A program made the translations under genes and the position numbers. Source: Pseudomonas putida (GTDB lineage Bacteria > Pseudomonadota > Gammaproteobacteria > Pseudomonadales > Pseudomonadaceae). From it: a DNA stretch of 64,000 nucleotides. Shown one piece after another: positions 18,242 to 27,841 of this stretch. Location: the NCBI GenBank assembly GCA_029953615.1, contig CP124529.1:3162501-3226500 (forward strand), read 5' to 3'. Under the pieces are notes generated by a model, which saw only the letters and a list, made by a program, of their open reading frames with translations, was not told the origin of the DNA and ran no database searches. Position 1 is the stretch's first letter. Each line of letters starts with the position of its first letter.

Positions 18242-19708
18242 ATGTCACACCACTACCCATTCAACAGCCTGTGCCACATCGATGGCCAATGGTTGCACAG
18301 CCACAGCGGCAACAGCATCGCCGTGCATGACCCGGCCAACCGCCAGGTGATCGGCCATGTGCCATTGCTCGACCACGAGCAGATCGTCGCCGCCGTGGAT
18401 GCCGCCCAGCGGGCGTTCCCGGCCTGGCGCCAGCAGAGCCTGGACAGCCGTGCTGCGCTGCTGCGGCGCTGGGCCGAACTGATGCTCGAGCACCAGGAGG
18501 CGCTGGCGCGCATTCTCAGTGAGGAGCAGGGCAAGCCGCTGGCCGAAGCACGCGGTGAAATCGCCTATGCGGCAAGCTTCATCCCCTGGTTTGCCGAGGA
18601 GGCCCGGCGCCTCAACGGGCAGACCATTCCCAGCCATATTGCGGGTGCCCAGCTGAGTACGCTGAAGGAGCCCGTCGGGGTCTGCGCGCTGCTCACCCCG
18701 TGGAATTTCCCCAGTGCCATGATCACTCGCAAGGCGGCTGCGGCGTTGGCAGCCGGCTGCACGGTGGTGGTCAAGCCGGCCCACGAAACACCGTTCTCGG
18801 CGCTCGCCCTGGCCCAGCTGGCAGAGGACGCCGGCTTCCCGCCGGGGGTGTTCAACGTGGTGATCGGCGAACCGCAGATGGCCATGGAGACCCTGGTACG
18901 CGATAGCCGCGTGCGGGCGGTCAGCTTCACCGGCTCGACCCGGGTCGGCAAGCTGGTGCTGCAAGCTGCAGCTCAGGATGTGAAGAAAGTGGCGCTGGAG
19001 CTGGGCGGCAATGCGCCGTTCATCGTCTGTGCCGATGCCGACCTGGAGCTGGCCGTGCGGGTGGCCGTGGCAGCCAAGTTTCAGACGTCTGGCCAGGACT
19101 GCTGCGCGGCCAACCGGATCATGGTGCAGCGGCCTTTGTACGAAGCATTCCTGGCGCGCTTTGCCGAAGCGGTGCGGGCGCTGAAGGTTGGGCCGGCGAT
19201 GGTCGATGGCGAGGAGACGGCGGCAGAGGTCGGCCCGCTTATGCACCAGGCCGCCTTCGATGCCACCCAGGCCCGGGTCGAGGACGCCCTGCAGCGTGGC
19301 GCCCGGCGCCTGGTCGGTGGCGAGTGCCATGCGCTGGGTGGCTGGTTCTTCCAGCCGACGGTGCTTGCCGATGTCACGCCGGCGATGCGCATCTACCAGG
19401 AAGAAAACTTCGCGCCGATTGCCGGGGTCATGCCGTTCGACACGCTGGAACAGGCCATCACCATGGCCAATGACACCGAGTACGGCCTGGCTGCCTACAT
19501 CGTCGGCAACCGCCTCGATGTCGTGCACCCGCTGGTGCGCCGGCTCGACCACGCCATGGTGGCGATCAACGGCGTCAAGTTCACCGGCCACCCCATCCCG
19601 TTCGGCGGCATGAAAGCCTCTGGCCTGGGCCGCGAAGGCGGCAGCGAGGGCTTCGAACCCTTCGTCGAAACCAAATACGTTTGCCTGCACCACCACGGTC
19701 AGTTCTAA
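18242..19708 (+). CDS. doeC: Aldehyde dehydrogenase, probable aspartate-semialdehyde dehydrogenase DoeC
   Basis: This 488-residue enzyme of the succinate-semialdehyde dehydrogenase group has PWNFPSAMITRKAAAALAAG for cofactor binding, Glu in ALELGGNAPF (about 253) and catalytic Cys in TSGQDCCAAN (about 287). By sequence alone it would be called GabD-like. Placed between doeB and a diaminobutyrate aminotransferase, its likely substrate is aspartate semialdehyde, which it would oxidise to aspartate, the last step of ectoine degradation. A GGAG site lies about 7 nt before the ATG. Confidence 0.82.
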   Translation: MSHHYPFNSLCHIDGQWLHSHSGNSIAVHDPANRQVIGHVPLLDHEQIVAAVDAAQRAFPAWRQQSLDSRAALLRRWAELMLEHQEALARILSEEQGKPLAEARGEIAYAASFIPWFAEEARRLNGQTIPSHIAGAQLSTLKEPVGVCALLTPWNFPSAMITRKAAAALAAGCTVVVKPAHETPFSALALAQLAEDAGFPPGVFNVVIGEPQMAMETLVRDSRVRAVSFTGSTRVGKLVLQAAAQDVKKVALELGGNAPFIVCADADLELAVRVAVAAKFQTSGQDCCAANRIMVQRPLYEAFLARFAEAVRALKVGPAMVDGEETAAEVGPLMHQAAFDATQARVEDALQRGARRLVGGECHALGGWFFQPTVLADVTPAMRIYQEENFAPIAGVMPFDTLEQAITMANDTEYGLAAYIVGNRLDVVHPLVRRLDHAMVAINGVKFTGHPIPFGGMKASGLGREGGSEGFEPFVETKYVCLHHHGQF

Positions 19709-19720
19709 GGAGTGTTTGCC

Positions 19721-21106
19721 ATGAGCCAAGATTTCAGCCAGCTGTTCGAACAGGACCGCGCCCACTTCATGCACCCCTCGACCCACGCCCATGACCACGC
19801 CAGCGGCGCGCTCAAGGGCCGGATCATCACCGGTGCCGAGGGCATTCGCCTGCGTGACCATGAAGGCCGCGAACTGATCGACGCCTTCGCCGGCCTGTAC
19901 TGCGTGAACATCGGTTACGGGCGTACCGAGGTCGCTGACGCCATCCATCGCCAGGCCAAGGAGCTGGCCTACTACCACACCTACGTCGGCCACTCGACCG
20001 AGGCAGTCATCGAGCTTTCCAGCCGCATTATCGACTGGGCGCCGGCCGGGATGAAAAAGGTCTATTACGGCCTGTCGGGCTCCGATGCCAACGAGACCCA
20101 GGTCAAGCTGGTGCGTTACTACAACAACATCCTCGGTCGCCCTCGCAAGAAGAAGATCATCTCGCGCGACCGCGGCTATCACGGCTCAGGCATCATGACC
20201 GGCAGCCTTACCGGCCTGCCCAGCTTCCACCAGCATTTCGACTTGCCGGTGGAGGGCGTCAAGCATACCGTCTGCCCGCACTGGTACCGCAAGGCACCGG
20301 CCGGCATGGATGAGCAGGCCTTCGTGCGCTACTGCGCCGACGAGCTGGAGCAACTGATCCTGGCCGAAGGCCCCGACACTGTCGCCGCGTTCATCGGCGA
20401 GCCGCTGATGGGCACCGGTGGCATCATCGTACCGCCCAAGGGCTACTGGAAGGCGATCCAGGCCGTGCTCGACCGTTACGATGTGTTGTTGATCGCCGAC
20501 GAAGTGGTGTGCGCCTTCGGCCGCCTGGGTTCGAAGATGGGCAGCCAGCGCTACGACATCCGCCCGGACCTGATCACCACGGCCAAGGGCCTGACCAGCG
20601 CCTATGCGCCATTGTCGGCGGTGATCGTTGGCGAGAAGGTATGGAACGTGATTGAAGAAGGCTCGCAGAAGGCCGGCCCCATGGGCCACGGCTGGACCTA
20701 CTCCGGGCACCCGATCTGCGCAGCGGCGGCGCTGGCCAACCTGGATATTCTCGAGCGCGAGAACCTGACCGAGAATGCCGAAACGGTGGGGGCATACCTG
20801 AACCGGCGCATGCGCGAAACCCTGGAAGGCCACCCGCTGGTAGGTGAAGTACGAGGTGACGGCATGCTGTGCGCGGTCGAGTTCATGGCCGATCGCGAGG
20901 CGCGCACGGCGTTTGACCCAGCGTTGAAAGTCGGGCCACAGGTGTCGGCAGCGTGCCTTGAGCGCGGGATGATCGCCCGGGCCATGCCGCATGGTGACAT
21001 TCTGGGGTTTGCGCCGCCGTTGGTGCTGAGCCAGGAGGATGCCGAGCAGATCGTCGCCATCACCAGGGCGGCGGTCGATGAAGTGTCTGGCAAGGTGCTC
21101 GGCTAG
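19721..21106 (+). CDS. doeD: Diaminobutyrate transaminase DoeD (class III aminotransferase)
   Basis: The 461-residue PLP enzyme has the class III layout: GSDANETQVKLVRYYNN, LLIADEVVCAFGR with the Asp that binds the pyridine nitrogen (about 260), and the PLP lysine in ITTAKGLTSAYAPLSAV (about 289). The open frame begins at 19712, but the ATG at 19721 lies 8 nt after TAAGGAG and is the better start. It would convert 2,4-diaminobutyrate to aspartate semialdehyde, feeding the dehydrogenase just upstream. Last gene of the ectoine set; no clear terminator hairpin follows. Confidence 0.86.
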   Translation: MSQDFSQLFEQDRAHFMHPSTHAHDHASGALKGRIITGAEGIRLRDHEGRELIDAFAGLYCVNIGYGRTEVADAIHRQAKELAYYHTYVGHSTEAVIELSSRIIDWAPAGMKKVYYGLSGSDANETQVKLVRYYNNILGRPRKKKIISRDRGYHGSGIMTGSLTGLPSFHQHFDLPVEGVKHTVCPHWYRKAPAGMDEQAFVRYCADELEQLILAEGPDTVAAFIGEPLMGTGGIIVPPKGYWKAIQAVLDRYDVLLIADEVVCAFGRLGSKMGSQRYDIRPDLITTAKGLTSAYAPLSAVIVGEKVWNVIEEGSQKAGPMGHGWTYSGHPICAAAALANLDILERENLTENAETVGAYLNRRMRETLEGHPLVGEVRGDGMLCAVEFMADREARTAFDPALKVGPQVSAACLERGMIARAMPHGDILGFAPPLVLSQEDAEQIVAITRAAVDEVSGKVLG

Positions 21107-21231
21107 GCATTGCAGGGGCCGCCCTGCGGCCCCCTCGCCAGCCTCGGCAGGCGAACCGACTGACGGTCCTACCCACCCCTCATCCTTGCCTACGCTGATA
21201 TTCCCAACCTGCAGAAGCAAGGAGAACTGTC

Positions 21232-21852
21232 ATGGCCTTCCAATACAAGCGTCTGGACAAGAACAACGCCGCCGTGCTGCTGGTCGACCACCAGACCGGC
21301 TTGCTCTCGCTGGTCAGGGACATCGACCCCGATCGCTTCAAGAACAACGTCCTGGCCCTGTCGGACCTGGCCAAGTACTTCAAGCTGCCAACCATTCTCA
21401 CCACCAGTTTCGAGACCGGCCCCAATGGCCCGCTGGTGCCCGAACTGAAAGAGCAGTTCCCCGACGCCCCGTACATCGCCCGCCCTGGCAACATCAACGC
21501 CTGGGACAACGAGGACTTCGTCAAGGCCGTCAAGGCCACCGGCAAGAAACAACTGCTGATCGCCGGTGTGGTGACGGAAGTGTGCGTGGCCTTCCCGGCA
21601 CTGTCGGCACTGGAGGAGGGCTTCGAGGTCTTCGTCGTCACCGACGCCTCCGGCACCTTCAACGAACTGACCCGCGATTCGGCCTGGCGGCGCATGGAGG
21701 CGGCCGGGGCGCAACTGATGACCTGGTTCGGCGTGGCCTGCGAGCTGCACCGTGACTGGCGCAATGACATAGAAGGGCTGGGGACCCTGTTCTCCAACCA
21801 TATTCCGGATTACCGCAACCTGATGACCAGCTACAACAAGCTGGCCAAGTAA
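21232..21852 (+). CDS. YcaC-like hydrolase (isochorismatase/cysteine hydrolase family)
   Basis: This 206-residue protein matches the YcaC group of isochorismatase-fold hydrolases. The catalytic Asp (VDHQTGLLSL, about 19) and Cys (VVTEVCVAFPAL, about 118) are present. Substrates of YcaC proteins are not settled. It has its own ribosome site (AAGGAGAA, 8 nt before the ATG) and lies 125 bp after doeD, so it may be a separate unit rather than part of ectoine catabolism. Confidence 0.87.
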   Translation: MAFQYKRLDKNNAAVLLVDHQTGLLSLVRDIDPDRFKNNVLALSDLAKYFKLPTILTTSFETGPNGPLVPELKEQFPDAPYIARPGNINAWDNEDFVKAVKATGKKQLLIAGVVTEVCVAFPALSALEEGFEVFVVTDASGTFNELTRDSAWRRMEAAGAQLMTWFGVACELHRDWRNDIEGLGTLFSNHIPDYRNLMTSYNKLAK

Positions 21853-21877
21853 ACCGACCTCGAGGCCACACCCTACC

Positions 21878-21907
21878 CTGTGGGAGCGGGTAAACCCGCT
21901 CCCACAG
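21878..21907. repeat. Single REP-derived near-perfect 30-bp palindrome
   Basis: CTGTGGGAGCGGGT and ACCCGCTCCCACAG flank a two-base centre. It looks like two REP half-elements fused back to back. It may end transcription of the YcaC-like gene, although no T-run follows. Confidence 0.8.
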
Positions 21908-22025
21908 TCTGCCGAACACCCACCAAATCAATCGGCTAGACGCACGACCTGCGAAAACATCAAGCGAAGCGGCAAACCGCCATGGATCGACCATACTGAC
22001 TCTTCATCGCCCACAGGAGAGTGCC

Positions 22026-22844
22026 ATGTCGAAGTCGTCCAGGATGAAAGACCCCGAAGACCAGCAGGAAAAACTGGGCGGCAAGGCATACGAGAAGGAA
22101 CTCAAGCGCCTGCATGTGGAGCTGGTAAAACTGCAGGAGTGGGTGGTGGCCAAGGGATTGAAGGTGTGCATTGTCTTCGAAGGCCGCGACGGCGCTGGCA
22201 AGGGCGGCACCATCAAGGCAATCACCGAGCGCGTCAGCCCGCGGGTATTCCGTGTGGTGGCGCTGCCGGCACCAACCGAGCGGGAAAAGACCCAGATGTA
22301 CCTGCAGCGCTATGTCGGCCATCTGCCGGCCGCAGGTGAAGTGGTGATCTTCGATCGCAGCTGGTACAACCGTGCCGGGGTCGAACGGGTGATGGGCTTC
22401 TGCTCGAACGAACAGGCCGACCGGTTCCTGGCTGGCGTGCCGCTGTTCGAAAAGGTCATGGTCGAGTCGGGCATCATCCTTATCAAGTACTGGCTCGAGG
22501 TTAGCGCCGAAGAGCAAACCCGGCGCCTGCAGGACCGCATCAATGACGGCCGCAAGTTGTGGAAGCTATCGCCCATGGACCTCAAGTCCTACACCCGCTG
22601 GGATGACTACACACAGGCCCGTGATGAGATGTTTGCCGCCTCGGATACCGCTTGGGCGCCCTGGTTCATGGCCCACTCCAACGACAAGCGGCGTGCCCGG
22701 TTGAACATTATCAGCCATCTGCTGACACGAATTCCCTACAAGGACATCACCCGGGAGCAGGCGGTGAAGCTGCCCAGACGCGGCAAGATCGGCAAGTACA
22801 AGGCCGTTCCCTACCCGTTCAAAGAGGTAGAACAGCGTTTCTGA
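22026..22844 (+). CDS. ppk2: Polyphosphate kinase 2 (PPK2)
   Basis: This 272-residue P-loop kinase has Walker A FEGRDGAGKGGTIK (about 52-64), the lid region APTEREKTQMYLQRYVGHLP and Walker B EVVIFDRSWYNRAGVERVMG (about 105-124). PPK2 enzymes move phosphate between polyphosphate and nucleotides; single-domain forms of this length usually phosphorylate nucleoside diphosphates. Short spacing (35 bp) to the antiporter gene downstream suggests cotranscription. Confidence 0.92.
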   Translation: MSKSSRMKDPEDQQEKLGGKAYEKELKRLHVELVKLQEWVVAKGLKVCIVFEGRDGAGKGGTIKAITERVSPRVFRVVALPAPTEREKTQMYLQRYVGHLPAAGEVVIFDRSWYNRAGVERVMGFCSNEQADRFLAGVPLFEKVMVESGIILIKYWLEVSAEEQTRRLQDRINDGRKLWKLSPMDLKSYTRWDDYTQARDEMFAASDTAWAPWFMAHSNDKRRARLNIISHLLTRIPYKDITREQAVKLPRRGKIGKYKAVPYPFKEVEQRF

Positions 22845-22879
22845 TCCCTCCCTGCGGGGAGCAGCGAGGGTGCAAACCT

Positions 22880-24076
22880 ATGCCACATGACGGCAGCCTG
22901 CTACAGGCAACGGTGGTGTTTTTGCTGGCCGTGGTACTTCTGGTACCGCTGGCACAGCGTTTGAAAATGGGGGCGGTGCCCGGCTATCTGCTGGCGGGCA
23001 TCTTGATAGGGCCCTCGGTATTCGGCTTGCTGAACAACCCGGATAACGTGGCACGCCTGTCGGAGATGGGTGTGGTGATGCTGCTGTTCGTCATCGGCCT
23101 GGAGCTGTCGCCGCGGCGTTTGTGGTCCATGCGGCGTGCGTTGTTCGGCATCGGCTCGCTACAAGTGGGCCTGAGCGCTGTGGTGCTTGGCCTGCTGGCG
23201 TACTGGCTGTTCGACCAGTCGAAGCCGGCTGCCATCGTGCTGGGCCTGGGCCTTGCGTTATCGTCCACCGCGTTTGGCCTGCAGGTACTTGCCGAGCGCA
23301 AGGACCTGGGCAAGCCGCACGGCCGCCTGGCTGTGGCGATCCTGCTGTTCCAGGACATTGCCGCGATCCCGCTGATTGCCGTGGTGCCACTGCTCGGTGG
23401 TGATGTCAGTACCGCCGACGAAGGCGCCTGGCCGGTGCTGGCGGTGGTGGTTGGCATAGGTGTGCTGATCATCTTTGGCCGCTACTTGTTGAGCCCTGTC
23501 TTCAAATGGACAGTCGGTTCGGGCCTGCCCGAGCTGTCGACCGCTACCGCCTTGCTGGTGGTGCTGGGCACCGCCTGGGTGATGGAACATGTGGGCGTGT
23601 CGATGGCGCTGGGGGCGTTTCTGGCGGGCGTCCTGATGGCCGAGTCGCCTTTTCGCCAAGAACTGGAAACCCAGATCGAGCCTATCAAGGGTTTGCTGCT
23701 GGGGCTGTTCTTCGTGGGCGTGGGCATGAGTGCCGACCTGCGCCTGCTGTTCGGCATGCCATTGCTGGTGCTGGGGCTGACCCTGCTGCTGGTGGTTATC
23801 AAGCTACCGCTGCTGTATGGCCTGGGGCGCATGGCCGGTGGGCTCAACCAGGCCCAGGCGCTGTGCCTGGGCGTGGTGCTGGCGTCTGGCGGCGAGTTTG
23901 CCTTCGTGGTGTTCAAGCTGGCGCTGGATCATCAGGTGCTGGCGCAGCAGGTGCATGACCTGCTGGTGCTGGCCATCACCTTGTCGATGGCGGTGGTGCC
24001 GTTGGTAATGATGGCCCTGGCGCGCCGGTTGCGTGACGACAGCCCGGCCCAGGCAAGCCCTGAAGCGGGCCACTGA
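22880..24076 (+). CDS. CPA2-family cation:proton antiporter, short form without RCK domain
   Basis: I choose the ATG at 22880 (MPHDGSLLQATVVFLLAVVLL); the longer open frame from 22652 overlaps ppk2 in another frame. The product of 398 residues has about twelve membrane segments with the family motifs LLAGILIGPSVFGLL, GLALSSTAFGLQVL and FLAGVLMAESPFR. Unlike full-length KefB/KefC it stops after the membrane domain and lacks the cytoplasmic TrkA-N/RCK regulatory part. It likely exchanges K+ or Na+ for protons; ion and regulation are not known. Confidence 0.87.
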   Translation: MPHDGSLLQATVVFLLAVVLLVPLAQRLKMGAVPGYLLAGILIGPSVFGLLNNPDNVARLSEMGVVMLLFVIGLELSPRRLWSMRRALFGIGSLQVGLSAVVLGLLAYWLFDQSKPAAIVLGLGLALSSTAFGLQVLAERKDLGKPHGRLAVAILLFQDIAAIPLIAVVPLLGGDVSTADEGAWPVLAVVVGIGVLIIFGRYLLSPVFKWTVGSGLPELSTATALLVVLGTAWVMEHVGVSMALGAFLAGVLMAESPFRQELETQIEPIKGLLLGLFFVGVGMSADLRLLFGMPLLVLGLTLLLVVIKLPLLYGLGRMAGGLNQAQALCLGVVLASGGEFAFVVFKLALDHQVLAQQVHDLLVLAITLSMAVVPLVMMALARRLRDDSPAQASPEAGH

Positions 24077-24114
24077 ATCGCGTCACATGACGCACATGGC
24101 GTTCGGAGGTGAGG

Positions 24115-25213
24115 ATGCAACCAAGTATCAAGCTGGACAGCAGCCTGTCGCGGGGCTTGCTCGATGTGCTCATCAAGGCCGGCCTGGTGGCAGCGCTGGT
24201 CATGTTCGCCTTCCAGACGTTCCAGCCGTTCCTGGAACTGATGCTGTGGTCGGTGATCCTGGCGGTGACCTTGTACCCGTTGTATTGCCGCGTCCAGCGC
24301 CGCACAGGGCTCAAGGACGGGCTTTCGGCGACGCTGGTCGTTCTACTGGTACTGGTCGTGCTGCTGGTGCCGATCTACCTGGTGGTAATGTCCATTGGCG
24401 AATCGGTGGACAGCCTGGTAACGCTGCTCAAGAGCGGGGCCTGGAGCGTGCCGGCACCTCCCGAGTCGGTGGCCGCCTGGCCGCTGATCGGGCCGAAGGT
24501 GCATGCGCTGTGGCTGGCCGCCTCGGAAAACATGGCTGGTGCACTGAACCAGTGGATGCCTCAACTCAAAGGCGCCGGGCGCACGGTGCTGGGCGCAGTA
24601 GCCAGCGCAGGGGGGGCATTTTTGCTGTTCATTGCGGCGATCATCGTCTCGGGCATCATCATGGCATTCGGTGACCGCGGCGAAATCGCGGCGCAGCGCA
24701 TCGCCATGCGGGTGTCGGGCGAGGAGCGTGGCAAGCCACTGGCCAAGCTGTGCACCGCGACCATTCGCGCGGTGGCCCAGGGCGTGATCGGCATTGCCTT
24801 CATCCAGATGCTGCTGATCGGGGTCGGCTTCGTCATCAAGGGGGTGCCGGGGGCCGGGATGCTGGCCATCGTCATTCTCATGCTGGGGATTGCCCAGGCA
24901 CCCGCCACGCTGATCACGGTGCCGGTGATCATTTACGTATTCAACGTCGAAGGCTTTACCGTGGCGACCATCATCTTCGCCATCTATACCTTCGTCGCCC
25001 GGGCTTGCCGACAACGTGCTCAAACCGCTGCTGCTGGGGCGCGGGGTGGATGTGCCGATGCCGGTGGTGCTGATCGGGGCACTGGGCGGCATGGTGGTCA
25101 AAGGCATCATCGGCCTGTTCATCGGCCCGGTGATCCTTGGCGTCACCTACGTATTGTTCTGGCAGTGGGTGGCGCTGCAGGTGCCGGAAAACCCCGTCGA
25201 ACCGACGGCGTGA
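24115..25213 (+). pseudogene. AI-2E family transporter (PerM/YdiK-like), frameshifted near the 3' end
   Basis: Start ATG at 24115 follows GGAGG by 5 nt. The frame runs through seven or eight membrane segments (LIKAGLVAALVMFAF to FAIYTFVA) and then shifts: removing one C of the CCC at 24998-25000 continues as GLADNVLKPLLLGRGVDVP and PVVLIGALGGMVVKGIIG to a stop at 25213, giving about 365 residues. DNVLKPLLLGRG followed by a G-x-hydrophobic pair is the family signature for this exporter/permease group. Without the shift the ORF ends out of frame at 25257 inside the next gene, so the native end at 25213 is convincing. Confidence 0.87.
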
Positions 25214-25226
25214 GCCAAGGACTGCC

Positions 25227-26747
25227 ATGCCCGGACGCTTTTGTGGTTGTGCACTGAGCCTGGCGGCCATGTTGGTAGGCTGTACCCAGGTGGGCCCGGA
25301 TTTCCAGCCGCCGCAGGACCCGTGGCTGAGCACCTGGAACACCCCGCTGCTGGAGCAGGCCGGGCGGCAGGCCGCAGCGCCCGACCTGCGCCAGTGGTGG
25401 GCGGTGTTCGCCGACCCGGCCCTGGATGCCTTGATCGCTGAGGCTGATGCCAACAACAGCAACCTGCGCGTGGCCGGCTTGCGGATTGCCGAAGCCCGCG
25501 CCCAGTTGGCCATCGTGCAGACCGGGCGTTATCCACAGCTGCAGCAGCTGCGCGCCCAGAGCTTGTACCTGAAGCAGGACCAGTCCGGCACTGCCACCGC
25601 TCGCGACTCGGTGTTCTGGCAATCCAGCGCGGGCTTCGACATCGGCTGGGAAATCGACTTCTGGGGGCGCTTCAGCCGTGCGATCGAAAGCGCCGACGCC
25701 ATCTACTTCGCCTCCCAGGCCAACTACGCCGATGCCATGCTGCTGTTGCGTGCGCAGGTGGCCGACACCTACTTTGCCCTGCGCACTGCCGAGGCGCGGC
25801 TGGATATCGCCGAAGAAAACGCCCGCCGTCAGGCGCGCAGCCTGGAGATAACCGAGCGGCTGTTCCGTCATGGCGAAAACGACGAACTCGACTGGCAACA
25901 GGCGCGCACCCAGTACCTGGCTACCCAGGCCACCATCCCCGAGTTCCAGAACCAGCTCAATGCCCTGCGCAACGTGCTGTGTTCGCTGCTCGGCCGCGCG
26001 CCCGGGCCGCTGCCACAGCTGGATGCCGGCCACGGCCAGCTGCCGTTGCCGGACCGTGCCGTGTTGCAGGACATACCCGCCAGCCTGCTGCAGCGTCGCC
26101 CGGACATCCGTGCCGCCGAGCAGGCGGTGGCGGCGCAGTCGGCGCTGGTCGGGGTGGCCGAGGCCGACCTTTATCCACAGCTGAGCCTGCTGGGCAGCAT
26201 CGGTTGGAGCTTCGTCACGGCCAATCACCTGCCCGATACCTTCGACATCGCCGCCGGGCCCAGCCTGATCTGGAACCCGTTCGACTACGGCCGGCGCAAG
26301 AACGCCGTACGTGTGGAAGACGCCCGCTTGCAGCAACTGATCGAGCTGTATCACCAGAATGTGCGCGAAGCCGCCCGCGAGGCCGACGATGCCGCCAGCG
26401 GGCTGGTGCGTTCGCTGCAGAGCGCAAGCATTCGCGACCAGGCCTCGCAGGCCGCGCAGCGCTCGCTGAACCTGGCCAGCTCGCAGTACCGCGAAGGCTT
26501 TGCCGACTTCCAGCGCGTGCTCGACGCACAGCAACTGCTGCTGCAGCAACAGGACGGCTACCTGGTCAGCCGAGGCAATGCCGTGAGCAGCCTGGTGACG
26601 CTGTACAAGGCCCTGGGTGGCGGCTGGGACGCCAGCCGTGCACCGATCGACCCGGCCACGCGCCAGCAGATGCAGCAACGCACCGACTGGGGCGAACTGC
26701 TCGATGAACCAGGCCCCAGCGCACATGCACAAGGTGAAACGAAATGA
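25227..26747 (+). CDS. Efflux outer membrane lipoprotein (OprM/NodT family)
   Basis: The ATG at 25227 starts a lipoprotein signal peptide (MPGRFCGCALSLAAMLVGC, lipobox LVGC) followed by TQVGPDFQPPQ, the typical mature start. The 506-residue protein has two repeated OEP domains (ANNSNLRVAGLRIAEARAQL, and RRPDIRAAEQAVAAQSALVGVAEADLYPQL) that build the TolC-like tunnel. It lies 13 bp after the AI-2E gene and overlaps the HlyD-type adaptor by 4 bp, making a three-part pump with the DUF2955 membrane protein. Substrate is unknown; such sets often export aromatic acids or drugs. Confidence 0.9.
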   Translation: MPGRFCGCALSLAAMLVGCTQVGPDFQPPQDPWLSTWNTPLLEQAGRQAAAPDLRQWWAVFADPALDALIAEADANNSNLRVAGLRIAEARAQLAIVQTGRYPQLQQLRAQSLYLKQDQSGTATARDSVFWQSSAGFDIGWEIDFWGRFSRAIESADAIYFASQANYADAMLLLRAQVADTYFALRTAEARLDIAEENARRQARSLEITERLFRHGENDELDWQQARTQYLATQATIPEFQNQLNALRNVLCSLLGRAPGPLPQLDAGHGQLPLPDRAVLQDIPASLLQRRPDIRAAEQAVAAQSALVGVAEADLYPQLSLLGSIGWSFVTANHLPDTFDIAAGPSLIWNPFDYGRRKNAVRVEDARLQQLIELYHQNVREAAREADDAASGLVRSLQSASIRDQASQAAQRSLNLASSQYREGFADFQRVLDAQQLLLQQQDGYLVSRGNAVSSLVTLYKALGGGWDASRAPIDPATRQQMQQRTDWGELLDEPGPSAHAQGETK

Positions 26748-27841
26748 GCGACGCCACGCCAACGCCACCCCCGGCAGCCCCCGATCGCGGCATGCGCTGG
26801 GTGCTGCTGCTGATCGCCATGAGCTTGCTGTGGTACCTGCTGGCCGACCGCTTCACCCCCTATACCCAGCAGGCCCGCCTGCAGGCCTACGTGGTACCGG
26901 TGAGTGCCGAGGTGGCCGGGCAGGTGAAGCGTGTGGCGGTAGGCAACAATCAGGAAGTGCGCAAGGGCGATGTGTTGTTCGAACTGGACCAGGAGCAGTA
27001 CCGCATCGCCCTGGCCCGTGCCGAAGCCGACCTGGACACGGTACGTCGGCAGATCGGCGCCCACACCGCTGGCATCGACTCGGCCCAGGCGGCGCTGGTG
27101 GCGGCCCAGGCCAACGAGCGCAAGGCGCGGCAGGATGCCGAGCGGCTCAAGCGCCTGATCGATGAAGACCCCGGCACGGTGTCGGTACGCCGCCTGGAGG
27201 GCGCTCAGGCCACCCGCGACCAGGCCATCAGCCAGGTGGCGGCAGCCCGTGCCGAAGTGGAACGGGCCCGTGAGCAGCAGGGCGGGGCGCAGGACGACAA
27301 CGCCCAGCTGCGCAGCGCGGCGGCCAATGTGGAAAAGGCCCGACTGGACCTGGCGCGCACGGTGGTACGCGCCGATGCAAACGGGTTGATCACCGACCTG
27401 CGCACCGACGTTGGCCACTATGTCGGTGCTGGCAGCCCGATGATGACCCTGATCGCCATCCATGACGTGTGGATAAGTGCCGACATGACCGAGAACAACC
27501 TCGGCCGGCTGCGCCCTGAAACCCCGGTGCTGGTGGTGCTCGATGCGCTGCCCGGCACGGTGCTGAAGGGGCGTATTCGCAGCATCGGCTATGGCGTGAG
27601 CGTGGGCCAGAGTAATCCGCCGGGTACATTGCCGACCGTGCAGAACAGCCGCGAGTGGTTGCGTTCGGCGCAACGCTTCCCGGTGATCGTCGAACTGGAA
27701 CGTGACCAGTTGCAGGACAAGATGGGTTTGCGAGTTGGTGGCCAGGCCGAAGTCATGGCCCTGCCAAGCGAAGGTAACCCATTGAACCTGCTGGGCCGGC
27801 TGTTCATGTGGCTGATGAGCTGGCTGTCATATGCCTATTGA
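26744..27841 (+). CDS. HlyD/EmrA-type membrane fusion protein
   Basis: This 365-residue adaptor has one N-terminal membrane helix (WVLLLIAMSLLWYLLADRF), a biotinyl-lipoyl-like half (VVPVSAEVAGQVKRVAVGNN), a helical hairpin (about residues 95-200) with long coiled-coil character, and a second lipoyl half (LARTVVRADANGLITDLRT). It links the inner membrane transporter with the outer membrane channel. It overlaps both neighbours (ATGA with the upstream gene, 11 bp with the downstream one), so the three are translated as a unit. Confidence 0.9.
   Translation: MSDATPTPPPAAPDRGMRWVLLLIAMSLLWYLLADRFTPYTQQARLQAYVVPVSAEVAGQVKRVAVGNNQEVRKGDVLFELDQEQYRIALARAEADLDTVRRQIGAHTAGIDSAQAALVAAQANERKARQDAERLKRLIDEDPGTVSVRRLEGAQATRDQAISQVAAARAEVERAREQQGGAQDDNAQLRSAAANVEKARLDLARTVVRADANGLITDLRTDVGHYVGAGSPMMTLIAIHDVWISADMTENNLGRLRPETPVLVVLDALPGTVLKGRIRSIGYGVSVGQSNPPGTLPTVQNSREWLRSAQRFPVIVELERDQLQDKMGLRVGGQAEVMALPSEGNPLNLLGRLFMWLMSWLSYAY

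Noticed and set aside
18245..20182. 645-codon minus-strand frame across the doeC and doeD genes
   Set aside because: It lies opposite two well-supported genes and spans their junction; no domain or ribosome site is visible.
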